A stretch of 7,225 nucleotides of DNA, from NCBI GenBank assembly GCA_902476665.1, contig CABSEO010000094.1, forward strand, positions 1 through 7,225, given 5' to 3'. Position 1 is the first letter of the stretch. Each line of letters opens with the position of its first letter. Position numbers and translations under genes: made by a program. The notes under the pieces are model-generated. The model did no database searches and had not been told where the DNA came from. It saw nothing but the letters and a program-made list of their open reading frames with translations. This DNA is from an uncultured Emergencia sp. (lineage in GTDB: Bacteria > Bacillota > Clostridia > Peptostreptococcales > Anaerovoracaceae). This document shows positions 1 through 6,061 of this stretch, piece after piece.

Positions 1-2019
1 GAGCACATGATCGCCTTTTATAAGACCTTTGATCAGATTAAGCACAAATATTATGACGGCATGATCATCACAGGGGCACCGGTGGAGCTTCTGGAGTTTG
101 AAGAGGTGGAATACTGGGACGAGCTCTGCGAGATCATGGAATGGTCCAAGCGTCATGTCCACAGTACTTTTCATATCTGCTGGGGTGCGCAGGCGGGACT
201 TTACTATCATTACGGCATACAGAAGAGAAAACTGCCGAAAAAGCTTTCCGGTGTGTACAGACATACCCTTGACTACAAGAGAGGGATGCTGTTCCGCGGA
301 TTTGACGACGAGTTTTATGTGCCTCATTCCAGAAATACCACAGTGGACAGGGAGGACGTAGAGGCTGTGCCTGAACTGAAGATTATCTCTTCCTCAGAAG
401 AGGCCGGGATCTATGCTATCAAGTCTGAAAATGACAGACAAATCTTTATCATGGGACATTCCGAGTACGATCCCGATACTCTCCAGAAGGAGTACGAAAG
501 GGATAAAAAGGCGGGAATCAATCCTGAGATTCCGTGCAACTATTTTCCTGATGATGATGACAGCCGGGAGCCTGTGGTAAGGTGGAGATCCTGTGCCAAC
601 CTGCTGTACAGCAACTGGCTCAACTACTTCGTTTATCAGACTACCCAGTATGATATCAGCCAGATTCGCGATGATTCTCTGGCCGATATTTTCCGCAAGA
701 AAGTGGACTGCAAGGCGGCCAAGTTTGGCGGTACATCTCTGGCCGATGCGGAGCACTTTAAAAAATGTGCAGCCATCATTGCAGAAGATCCCGCAAGAAA
801 GTATATTGTGGTTTCTGCTCCGGGCAAACGTTCTGACACTGACGAGAAGGTGACCGATCTGCTCATCGCCTGCGCCGGTGCAAAAGCCGGGGCGGCGGAA
901 GAGATTCTGTCCAAGATCCAGTCACGTTACAAGGTTCTGGTCAGAGGGCTTGGGGTAAAGATGGATGTTGATGCAGAGTTTGCTGAGATCAGAAAGGCAC
1001 TGGGAGATGAAACCCGCAGAGACTATATCATCAGCCGTGGAGAGTATCTCAATGCGAAGATTCTGGCAGCCTTTACCGGTTATGATTTCATTGATGCTCA
1101 GGGCAGTATTTTCCTGGACAGTCAGGGAAAATATGATGAAGAAACAACCAGAAATCATCTGGGAAAGATCATGAAGGACAGCGGCGGTGCTGTGATCCCG
1201 GGATTTTACGGAACGATGCCTGACGGTTCCATCAGAACCTTCAGCAGGGGCGGTTCTGATATTACAGGTGCCATTGTGGCAGCTGTTGCAGGAGCAGACA
1301 TTTATGAGAACTGGACCGACGTATCGGGACTTCTGATGGCTGATCCGAGAATTGTGGATAATCCGCTGACTGTGTCTGTTATTACGTACAAAGAACTGAG
1401 GGAACTCTCTTACATGGGAGCTGCGGTAATGCACGAAGATACGATTTTCCCTGTGGTGAAGCTGGAGATTCCTATTAACATCAGAAACACCAACAGACCT
1501 GAGGATAACGGAACGCTGATCGTAAAGAATGCGGACTATTATCCATCCAACCTGTCTGTTTCAGGCATTTCAGGGAAAACAGGCTATACCACGATTCTGG
1601 TGGAGAGAGACAGGATGAATGAGCAGCCTCAGCTTCGTGCCGAGATACTGGATATTTTTGCGGAAAGAGGCATTGCGGTGAAAAATATTCTGTCAGGCAT
1701 CGATTCGCTGAACATTATCGTTCATGAATCTGATGTGAAGGACTGCGAAGCAGAGCTGCAGGAGGAAATCTGGGCAAAAGTTCCGTCGGGTAATATCACC
1801 GTCACCAGGGATGTGGCTATGATTGCCGTGGTGGGACGGGAGCTGGGCACTTCTCCAGCCATTGCCGTGAAAGTTCTCAGCGCTCTTGCAAAACGCGGCA
1901 TCAACGTAAAGCTCATCGACCATGGCGCACAGAAGATTAGTCTGATGGCAGGTGTGGACGGTGCGGACTATGTTGCGGCTGTGCAGGCCATCTATACAGA
2001 GTTTGCAAAGGCGGAGTAA
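1..2019 (+). CDS. metA-lysC: Homoserine O-acyltransferase (probably acetyl) fused to aspartate kinase; 5' end outside window
   Basis: One uninterrupted frame joins two enzymes. The frame is open to base 1 (Glu-His before the first Met), so the start lies upstream. Residues are numbered from the Met at base 7. Residues 1 to about 222 are MetA family (glutamine-amidotransferase-like fold): TGAP at 22-25, nucleophile Cys58 in HICWG, His151 and Glu153 in GHSEYD, and the family C-terminal [11 protein letters not shown]. The Cys-His spacing of 93 equals E. coli MetA (142/235), so about 82 residues are missing. Glu27 aligns with position 111, where Glu goes with acetyl-CoA use. Residues about 233-670 are a full-length monofunctional aspartate kinase: KFGGTS 239-244, SRGE 343-346, FSRGGSD 412-418, WTDV 436-439, ADPRIV 445-450, then two ACT domains (about 525-595 and 603-670) that usually bind lysine or threonine. 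No ATG lies near the kinase start. An in-frame GTG at 703 lacks a visible ribosome site, so one polypeptide is likely. Product: O-acylhomoserine plus aspartyl phosphate activities in the cytosol. Confidence 0.93.
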   Translation, partial: EHMIAFYKTFDQIKHKYYDGMIITGAPVELLEFEEVEYWDELCEIMEWSKRHVHSTFHICWGAQAGLYYHYGIQKRKLPKKLSGVYRHTLDYKRGMLFRGFDDEFYVPHSRNTTVDREDVEAVPELKIISSSEEAGIYAIKSENDRQIFIMGHSEYDPDTLQKEYERDKKAGINPEIPCNYFPDDDDSREPVVRWRSCANLLYSNWLNYFVYQTTQYDISQIRDDSLADIFRKKVDCKAAKFGGTSLADAEHFKKCAAIIAEDPARKYIVVSAPGKRSDTDEKVTDLLIACAGAKAGAAEEILSKIQSRYKVLVRGLGVKMDVDAEFAEIRKALGDETRRDYIISRGEYLNAKILAAFTGYDFIDAQGSIFLDSQGKYDEETTRNHLGKIMKDSGGAVIPGFYGTMPDGSIRTFSRGGSDITGAIVAAVAGADIYENWTDVSGLLMADPRIVDNPLTVSVITYKELRELSYMGAAVMHEDTIFPVVKLEIPINIRNTNRPEDNGTLIVKNADYYPSNLSVSGISGKTGYTTILVERDRMNEQPQLRAEILDIFAERGIAVKNILSGIDSLNIIVHESDVKDCEAELQEEIWAKVPSGNITVTRDVAMIAVVGRELGTSPAIAVKVLSALAKRGINVKLIDHGAQKISLMAGVDGADYVAAVQAIYTEFAKAE

Positions 2020-2038
2020 TTTGATCCGATGATATGCA

Positions 2039-2080
2039 GGCAGCCTTTTCGTGCCGTCAGGTGCGGGAAGGCTGTCTTTT
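2039..2080 (+). terminator. Rho-independent terminator of the metA-lysC fusion gene
   Basis: A 17-position stem (2039-2055 with 2060-2076, including several G-U pairs) closes a GTCA loop and is followed by TTTT at 2077-2080. It lies 19 bases after the stop codon at 2019 and just before the ribosome binding site of the next gene. It separates the amino-acid gene from the 2101-4040 pair, though some read-through is possible because I see no convincing promoter between it and 2101. Confidence 0.88.
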
Positions 2081-2100
2081 AAGGAAAACAGGAGAAAAAT

Positions 2101-3099
2101 ATGATTATCAGAAAAGCCATTTTACATATTCTGGATTTTAACTCTGATATCTGCGTCTTTTCACAGAAGGAACTGGATATCAGCGATTACGGCACGGGAG
2201 AGTTTATTGAAAAACATCTTGCCCGTATTATGGATGACGGGGCGAAGAAAAAAGGAGAGTTTCAGGATTTCAGTATACTGAAGCAGACCCTGGAACGCTA
2301 TCTGGCAGGCAGCATCCAGTTTACCGAGTTTTCTGCAGCTGCGGGAAATCTGCTTTATGATGAGATTTCCAGAGCTGATGAGCCTGAGTCCATGGATTTT
2401 CTGGTGTGTCAGTTCAGCGACGAGAGCAGAGAGTATGTGGGTCTTTTGCTGCTGCCTAACAAAATTGCTTATACGCATCAGGTGGAAAATGGAGAAGAGG
2501 GCGCTTTCAACAGGATTATCCGTTATTTTACCCTGCTTCCAAACACCAGTCAGAAGATTCCATGCTACGCGATTATTGATCTTCACTCCATGGAGGTGCA
2601 GCTCTGTGATAAAAAGCGTTCCATTAACGGAGAGGAGATTATGGTTCTGCCTGATAAGGTGCTCCAGTGCATATGTGGCCAGTCTGCCAGAGAAACTGTC
2701 CGGCTTGTCAAGAAAATTGTCAGTGAGGTAGCGGAGGAATATGGGAGTAATTCTGCAGTGGCAGTCAGCAGAGCGAAAAGCTGTATCATTGAAAATGCAG
2801 AACAGAATGTCCCTTTTACTCCTTCTGATTTGGGTGAAGAGGTCTTTTGCGATAATGAGGTCATGAAAAAGACTTTCAGGCAGAAGGCCATGGAGGCAGA
2901 CATGCCTGCAAAGATGTCTGTGGAGAATCCTAAAGTTGTCAAAAGTATCCGCAGTCATAAGATCAAAACAGATACCGGAATCGAAATCAAGATTCCTACT
3001 GAATATCTGGAAAACAGTCGTTATGTGGAGTTTATCAATAATCCTGACGGGACTATTTCCATACAGCTTAAGAATATAGGAAAGATTGTGAATCGATGA
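2101..3099 (+). CDS. Nucleoid-associated protein, NdpA/YejK (37-kDa) family
   Basis: A 332-residue protein recognised by its N-terminus (MIIRKAILHILDFNS), its mid-region LLLLPNKIAYTHQV (115-128), and its C-terminal TGIEIKIPTEYLENS, followed by a short beta-rich tail. These are typical of the Firmicutes branch of the NA37 family, whose E. coli member YejK is bound to the nucleoid. The molecular role in Gram-positives is not well defined; DNA binding in the cytosol is inferred from the family. No signal peptide or membrane segment is visible. The ATG is preceded by CAGGAG at 2089-2094, with a 6-base spacer, which supports this start. The stop overlaps the next start as ATGA, so the two genes are probably translated as a coupled pair. 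The long minus-strand frame across 2161-2958 is a shadow. Confidence 0.88.
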   Translation: MIIRKAILHILDFNSDICVFSQKELDISDYGTGEFIEKHLARIMDDGAKKKGEFQDFSILKQTLERYLAGSIQFTEFSAAAGNLLYDEISRADEPESMDFLVCQFSDESREYVGLLLLPNKIAYTHQVENGEEGAFNRIIRYFTLLPNTSQKIPCYAIIDLHSMEVQLCDKKRSINGEEIMVLPDKVLQCICGQSARETVRLVKKIVSEVAEEYGSNSAVAVSRAKSCIIENAEQNVPFTPSDLGEEVFCDNEVMKKTFRQKAMEADMPAKMSVENPKVVKSIRSHKIKTDTGIEIKIPTEYLENSRYVEFINNPDGTISIQLKNIGKIVNR

Positions 3100-4040
3100 T
3101 ATTAAATACAGGAAACCGAACAGATATACCCGCTTTTTACAGCAAGTGGTTTTACCGTCGCATCAGAGAGGGCTATGTCCTTGCCAGAAATCCATATAAT
3201 CCTCAGCAGGTGACTCGCTATCTCCTGGATCCGGAGGTGGTGGACTGCATTGCTTTCTGTACCAAAAATCCTGCGCCTATGCTGTCACAGATGGAACTTC
3301 TGAAGGATTTTCGCCAGTTCTGGTCAGTGACCATTACTCCTTACGGCAGAGACATTGAACCTTATGTGCCATCTTCGGAAACGGTAATAGAGTCTTTTCG
3401 CCGGCTTTCCGGCCTTGTAGGCGTAAACTGTGTGAGCTGGCGGTATGATCCTGTTTTTATTTCTGAAAAGTACACGGTGGATTTTCATCTGCAGGCATTT
3501 GAGAAGATAGCAGAGGCTTTGAAGGGATATACAGAACAGTGCGTCATCAGCTTTATCGACCTTTATGACAAGACAAAGCGGAACTTTCCGGAGGCAAGAA
3601 CGGTCAGAAAGGAAGAACGGATGGCTCTGGGAAAGGCTTTTATAGATATAGCTGCCCGCTGCGGGATGAGACTGACTCCCTGCGGGGAAGGGGATGAGCT
3701 TGAACCGGCAGGGGCTGACTGCAGAGGATGTCAGTCAGCAAAAGTACTGGAGCAGGCTATAGGTTTTCCCATTGATCCGCCGGCTTCTTCTAAAACCAGA
3801 GAGGGCTGCAGCTGCATACTGGGGAGTGATATCGGTGTCTACAACACCTGCGGACACGGATGCCTGTACTGCTATGCCAATTATGACAGGGAAACAGTGG
3901 AATACAATATGAAAGAGCATGACCCTTTTTCTCCTTTTCTTATCGGAGATTTTATGGATGGCGATATCATCAAATCAGCTGAACAGGAAAGCTGGATTCG
4001 ATGGCAGCTTTCTATCGACGATCTGCTGGGAAAACAGTAG
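3096..4040 (+). CDS. DUF1848 protein with C-terminal radical-SAM-like cysteine cluster
   Basis: A 314-residue protein. The N-terminus shows the DUF1848 pattern: NRTDIPAFYSKWF, then RNPYNPQQV, then VDCIAFCTKNPAPM (Cys55 stands where many relatives have Trp, in my recollection). A central SWRYDPV (114-120) and SFIDLYDK (152-159) are also typical. The C-terminal part is Cys-rich: Cys196, 209, 212, 238, 240, then Cys252-X3-Cys256-X2-Cys259 within TCGHGCLYCYAN. That CX3CX2C spacing is the [4Fe-4S] ligand pattern of radical SAM enzymes, but here it lies at the end instead of near the start. Function is unknown. A Fe-S redox or radical role is inference. The start overlaps the upstream stop (ATGA). 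A weak AGGAAA lies 12 bases upstream, so translation is probably coupled. Length is normal for the family. Confidence 0.88.
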   Translation: MILNTGNRTDIPAFYSKWFYRRIREGYVLARNPYNPQQVTRYLLDPEVVDCIAFCTKNPAPMLSQMELLKDFRQFWSVTITPYGRDIEPYVPSSETVIESFRRLSGLVGVNCVSWRYDPVFISEKYTVDFHLQAFEKIAEALKGYTEQCVISFIDLYDKTKRNFPEARTVRKEERMALGKAFIDIAARCGMRLTPCGEGDELEPAGADCRGCQSAKVLEQAIGFPIDPPASSKTREGCSCILGSDIGVYNTCGHGCLYCYANYDRETVEYNMKEHDPFSPFLIGDFMDGDIIKSAEQESWIRWQLSIDDLLGKQ

Positions 4041-4096
4041 CGCGGCAGCTGCAGAGAGTAAGGGTGGTATCAATCTACAGAAAAACGGCACAAAGC

Positions 4097-4129
4097 AAAG
4101 CACCGATGAATAAGGAAATCGGTGCTTTT
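4097..4129 (+). terminator. Hairpin terminator after the DUF1848 gene, possibly bidirectional
   Basis: Perfect 11-base arms (AAAGCACCGAT at 4097-4107, ATCGGTGCTTT at 4118-4128) enclose a 10-base loop. On the plus strand the stem runs into TTTT then GGAGTTTTG, a modest U-tract. On the minus strand it runs into TTTGCTTTG and later TTTTT. It therefore may end the 2101-4040 operon and also a minus-strand transcript from the 4485-4513 promoter. Confidence 0.72.
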
Positions 4130-4215
4130 GGAGTTTTGTGTATTAAATTGGGATATTAAAATTTCAATGGTATCTATATGAAATGTAACTATATAGAGTG
4201 ATAACCAATAATTCC

Positions 4216-4388
4216 GGCAGGCTTTCCGCTTATCAGAATCTCTGCTATCTACTCTGCTGACAGTAATTTACAAGGCGGGTCTTTCCCCTCTGCCTGTCAG
4301 TAATTACTCGTTGAATTTCTGTCCGTGTAGATTAGATTCTGCAAGCTGAAAGCCACGCCCGCTGAGAGTCTCCCGGTCCTAAACAGCG
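4216..4388. other. Long imperfect palindrome, candidate structured RNA or palindromic element
   Basis: Outer arms pair as 4216-4218/4357-4359 (3 pairs), 4220-4226/4348-4354 (7), 4228-4231/4343-4346 (4), 4234-4241/4334-4341 (8) and 4247-4252/4327-4332 (6), separated only by small bulges: 28 pairs. Inside, CTGACAG (4257-4263) can pair with CTGTCAG (4294-4300) around a GGCGGG/CCC-GCC hairpin (4274-4294). The 8-mer CAGTAATT occurs at 4261 and 4298. Next to it CGCTG (4360-4364) pairs with CAGCG (4384-4388). Pairing is strict Watson-Crick in the outer stem, so strand cannot be decided from G-U pairs. A minus-strand promoter upstream favours transcription from the right. It does not end in a U-run, so it is not a simple terminator. 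I cannot match it to a named RNA family. A MITE-like element is the main alternative. Confidence 0.55.
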
Positions 4389-4397
4389 TCTTGTCAT
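4332..4397 (-). CDS. Putative 21-residue leader peptide or gene remnant
   Basis: On the minus strand an ATG (4397-4395) is preceded by AAAGGAAG with an 8-base spacer and opens 21 codons ending in TAA at 4334-4332. The peptide begins MTRRCLGPGD and ends SACRI. It contains two Cys and four Arg and no hydrophobic segment. Its last third lies within the right arm of the 4216-4359 palindrome, a layout seen in leader-peptide attenuators. It could equally be the first codons of a gene whose remainder was lost. No homolog is recognised, so coding is unproven. Confidence 0.25.
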   Translation of the reverse strand: MTRRCLGPGDSQRAWLSACRI

Positions 4398-4476
4398 AAC
4401 TTTCGCTTCCTTTCTGAATATTCCATAAGACTGATACACTATAACTTCTATCTGAAAGATAATGTATTTTCTTTTG

Positions 4477-4496
4477 TTGTATTAATAGTAATACAA
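4477..4496. promoter_or_regulatory. Perfect operator-like palindrome
   Basis: Arms TTGTATTA (4477-4484) and TAATACAA (4489-4496) are perfect inverted copies around ATAG. The site covers the -10 box of the minus-strand promoter at 4485-4513, the usual place for a repressor. The pattern resembles operators of GntR-family (YtrA-type) regulators, but that assignment is from general resemblance only and no such regulator is in the window. Confidence 0.55.
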
Positions 4497-4513
4497 TTCA
4501 CCACAAAAAGCAA
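4485..4513 (-). promoter_or_regulatory. Minus-strand sigma-A type promoter
   Basis: Read on the minus strand: TTGCTT (4513-4508), a 17-base spacer, then TACTAT (4490-4485). Predicted start of transcription is near 4478. Downstream lie the mini-ORF and the long palindrome, but no full gene, so the promoter appears orphaned or drives a non-coding RNA. Confidence 0.5.
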
Positions 4514-4548
4514 GTCTTTTTTGAAATTTTAGAAACTTTTTTGTATGC

Positions 4549-4577
4549 TTTAATTTTCAGCATTTGTGTGCTAGAAT
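4549..4577 (+). promoter_or_regulatory. Promoter of the ferredoxin-transporter-mrp operon
   Basis: An extended -10 element, TG at 4569-4570 followed by C and TAGAAT (4572-4577), lies 50 bases before the first start codon in very AT-rich DNA. The best -35 at 17-base spacing is a weak TTTAAT (4549-4554), which fits an extended -10 promoter that relies less on the -35 box. Confidence 0.5.
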
Positions 4578-4610
4578 ATAGCTTGTGAATATGATGCAAA
4601 ACCATAGAGC

Positions 4611-4617
4611 AAGGAGG
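4611..4617 (+). promoter_or_regulatory. Strong ribosome binding site of the ferredoxin gene
   Basis: AAGGAGG with a 10-base spacer to the ATG at 4628. It fixes the start of the short ferredoxin gene and suggests high expression. Confidence 0.85.
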
Positions 4618-4627
4618 AAGATTTGCT

Positions 4628-5065
4628 ATGCAGATTTTAGATAGAGTGAAAGGCTGTAACGGTTGCGAAGCCTGTATTGTAGGATGTAAATACGCCTGTA
4701 TTAAAATGACCCGTGATGAAAAGGGTCATAAGCGGCCGATGATCAATGAGGATGGATGTCAGAAGTGCAATAACTGCATTTTGTACTGTCCTGTGTTCAA
4801 TCCTGTAGAGCTTCCGCAGTTTACAGAGTTTTTTGAGGACAAGGAAGAATATTATGAACGTGATATGGCGAAAGTGTATAGAGAAACTATGCGCAAGATC
4901 AAGTCAGGCACGACCACAGAGTTTGTGGGAACCCTCTGCCAGATTGCCGCTCTGAAATCACTGATGGGTGACAAACTGAGTCACGATCTTCGACTTTTTC
5001 CTCTTTACTGCGATCCTGAAAAACCGAAACGGCCAGAGTGTGCCAGCTGTCCTTTTTATAAATGA
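4628..5065 (+). CDS. Short two-[4Fe-4S] ferredoxin related to the FrhB N-terminal domain
   Basis: A 145-residue cytosolic protein. Residues 10-20 (C-X2-C-X2-C-X3-C: Cys10, 13, 16, 20) and 44-54 (Cys44, 47, 50, 54, then Pro) form two ferredoxin-type cluster motifs. The first lacks the usual Pro after the last Cys. Residues about 100-128 (VGTLCQIAALKSLMG, then Cys128) resemble the GTPCQ-A-LK region of the coenzyme F420 hydrogenase/dehydrogenase beta subunit (FrhB) N-terminal domain, and CASC (138-141) follows near the end. FrhB proteins are usually much longer and continue into a C-terminal domain absent here. The TGA is followed within 20 bases by the next gene's own GTG start and ribosome site, so the short form looks natural, not a frameshift. 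Likely role: electron transfer, partner unknown. It leads an operon with a transporter and mrp. Confidence 0.75.
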   Translation: MQILDRVKGCNGCEACIVGCKYACIKMTRDEKGHKRPMINEDGCQKCNNCILYCPVFNPVELPQFTEFFEDKEEYYERDMAKVYRETMRKIKSGTTTEFVGTLCQIAALKSLMGDKLSHDLRLFPLYCDPEKPKRPECASCPFYK

Positions 5066-5070
5066 ATAAA

Positions 5071-5076
5071 AGGGGG
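5071..5076 (+). promoter_or_regulatory. Ribosome binding site fixing the GTG start of the transporter gene
   Basis: AGGGGG with an 8-base spacer to GTG at 5085, where the first transmembrane segment begins a few residues later. The next in-frame Met would cut off part of that segment, so the GTG is preferred. Confidence 0.7.
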
Positions 5077-5084
5077 CCGGTTTC

Positions 5085-6026
5085 GTGCTGAGTAATTTTA
5101 TTGTTTCTCTGGAAGCTGTGCTGCCCATGTTTATTCTCATGGTCATTGGCTTTGCAGTCAAAGAGAAAAAGCTGATGGAGCCGGAAGAGATTAAAAAGCT
5201 GAATCACATGGTCTTTGTGGTGTTTTTTCCTCTTCTGATGTTTCACAACCTGTATGGAACCGATATTGCAGATTCTGTCAACGGAAGGCTCATTGTCTTC
5301 GGCGTGACGGCAATTCTTCTGATCTTTATCCTGTCGGTCGTTGTTGTGATGGCAGTGGAAAAGAATCAGAGACGCAGAGGGGCCATGATTCAGGGGCTGT
5401 TTCGAAGCAATTTTGTTATTATGGGAATTCCGGTTGTATCCAATCTGTTTGGAAATGGAAATATCGGGGTAACCGCTATGATGGTAGCAGTGATTGTACC
5501 GCTGTATAATGTCCTTGCCGTGATTACGCTGGAAGCGTTTCGAGGAGAAAGGCCGCAGATTGGAAATGTGGTGAAAAAGATCCTGACGAATCCTTTGATT
5601 CTGGGTGCTGTGGCGGGTCTTGTCACCGCAGTGTTCGGCATAAAGTTGCCTGACGTACTGGAAACGGCGGCAGAAGAAATGGCTGCGGTGGCAACGCCGC
5701 TGGCACTGGTGATTCTGGGCGCTTCTATCGATTTCAACAGTATCGGAAAAAGCAGCAGACAGCTTATAATGGTAGTGGCAGGGAGGCTGATTGTGATTCC
5801 GGCCGCGGGTCTTTTTACGGCGGCAGCCTTAGGATTCCGTGATGTGGAATTTGTCACGCTTATCGCCATGTTTTCTGCACCTACGGCAGTGTCATCTTTT
5901 ACTATGGCCGAGTCCATGGACAGTGACGGTCAGCTGGCGGGCAGCATTGTCATCTTTACCACAGCCTTTGCCTGCTTTACCATGTTTTTATGGATATTCC
6001 TGTTTAAGAATCTGGGAATATGTTAA
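5085..6026 (+). CDS. AEC-family (auxin efflux carrier-like) transporter
   Basis: A 313-residue integral membrane protein with about ten hydrophobic segments (approximately 5-24, 41-57, 67-91, 105-122, 128-150, 168-187, 200-215, 226-248, 255-273, 284-307) and a polar break near 92-104 (VEKNQRRRG). Family signs include the start LPMFILMVIGF, NHMVFVVFFPLLMF (40-53), RSNFVIMGIPV (107-117), NPLILG (169-174), TPLALVILGAS (204-214) and SAPTAVSSFTMAE (264-276). Bacterial AEC proteins move organic anions such as malate or amino acids; the substrate here cannot be told from the sequence. Length matches the family. It follows the ferredoxin gene by 19 bases and precedes mrp by 35, so the three are probably co-transcribed. 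Why a transporter sits between two Fe-S proteins is unclear. Confidence 0.9.
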   Translation: MLSNFIVSLEAVLPMFILMVIGFAVKEKKLMEPEEIKKLNHMVFVVFFPLLMFHNLYGTDIADSVNGRLIVFGVTAILLIFILSVVVVMAVEKNQRRRGAMIQGLFRSNFVIMGIPVVSNLFGNGNIGVTAMMVAVIVPLYNVLAVITLEAFRGERPQIGNVVKKILTNPLILGAVAGLVTAVFGIKLPDVLETAAEEMAAVATPLALVILGASIDFNSIGKSSRQLIMVVAGRLIVIPAAGLFTAAALGFRDVEFVTLIAMFSAPTAVSSFTMAESMDSDGQLAGSIVIFTTAFACFTMFLWIFLFKNLGIC

Positions 6027-6046
6027 TATATCAAGTATATGAATAT

Positions 6047-6052
6047 AAGGAG
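6047..6052 (+). promoter_or_regulatory. Ribosome binding site that sets the mrp start at 6062
   Basis: AAGGAG with a 9-base spacer to ATG 6062. An in-frame ATG at 6020 would add 14 residues, overlap the transporter gene and lack a ribosome site. The protein from 6062 begins MSDCNHDCGSC, typical of clostridial Mrp proteins. Confidence 0.8.
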
Positions 6053-6061
6053 TGTAGAACA

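Larger units (their letters stand above)
4041..4627. other. 587-base intergenic region with structured DNA and signals on both strands
   Basis: No protein of useful length is found here. From left to right it holds the hairpin at 4097-4128, an AT-rich stretch (4141-4215), a 144-base palindrome (4216-4359) with a second small hairpin (4360-4388), a minus-strand mini-ORF with ribosome site (4332-4413), a minus-strand promoter with a palindromic operator (4477-4513), and the plus-strand promoter and ribosome site of the next operon (4549-4617). The plus-strand frame through 3919-4113 is a shadow of the DUF1848 gene. Confidence 0.8.

Noticed and set aside
703..705. In-frame GTG as a separate start for the aspartate kinase
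   Set aside because: No purine-rich ribosome site lies in the preceding 18 bases, so a separate kinase product is not supported, although weak internal initiation cannot be excluded.
922..1434. 170-codon minus-strand frame
   Set aside because: It is antisense to the aspartate kinase domain, with no supporting start signal or family.
2161..2958. 265-codon open frame on the minus strand
   Set aside because: It lies wholly inside the nucleoid-associated protein gene, shows no recognisable family, and its composition fits an antisense shadow of a real gene.
4097..4111. 15-base exact match between the terminator arm and mrp (6137-6151)
   Set aside because: It is short, lies in unrelated contexts (a hairpin and coding sequence), and flanks do not match. 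I judge it chance, though mildly unlikely.
3919..4113. 64-codon plus-strand frame overlapping the end of the DUF1848 gene
   Set aside because: It is out of frame with the real gene and ends inside the terminator hairpin, with no ribosome binding site that I can see.
4216..4388. 6S RNA, SRP RNA or an integron attC site
   Set aside because: The fold is rod-like, but I cannot find the hallmark sequences of SRP RNA or the core sites of attC, and 6S cannot be shown without a covariance search.
5390..5917. 175-codon minus-strand frame rich in Thr, Ala and Ile
   Set aside because: It is the complement of transporter membrane segments, a common artefact.
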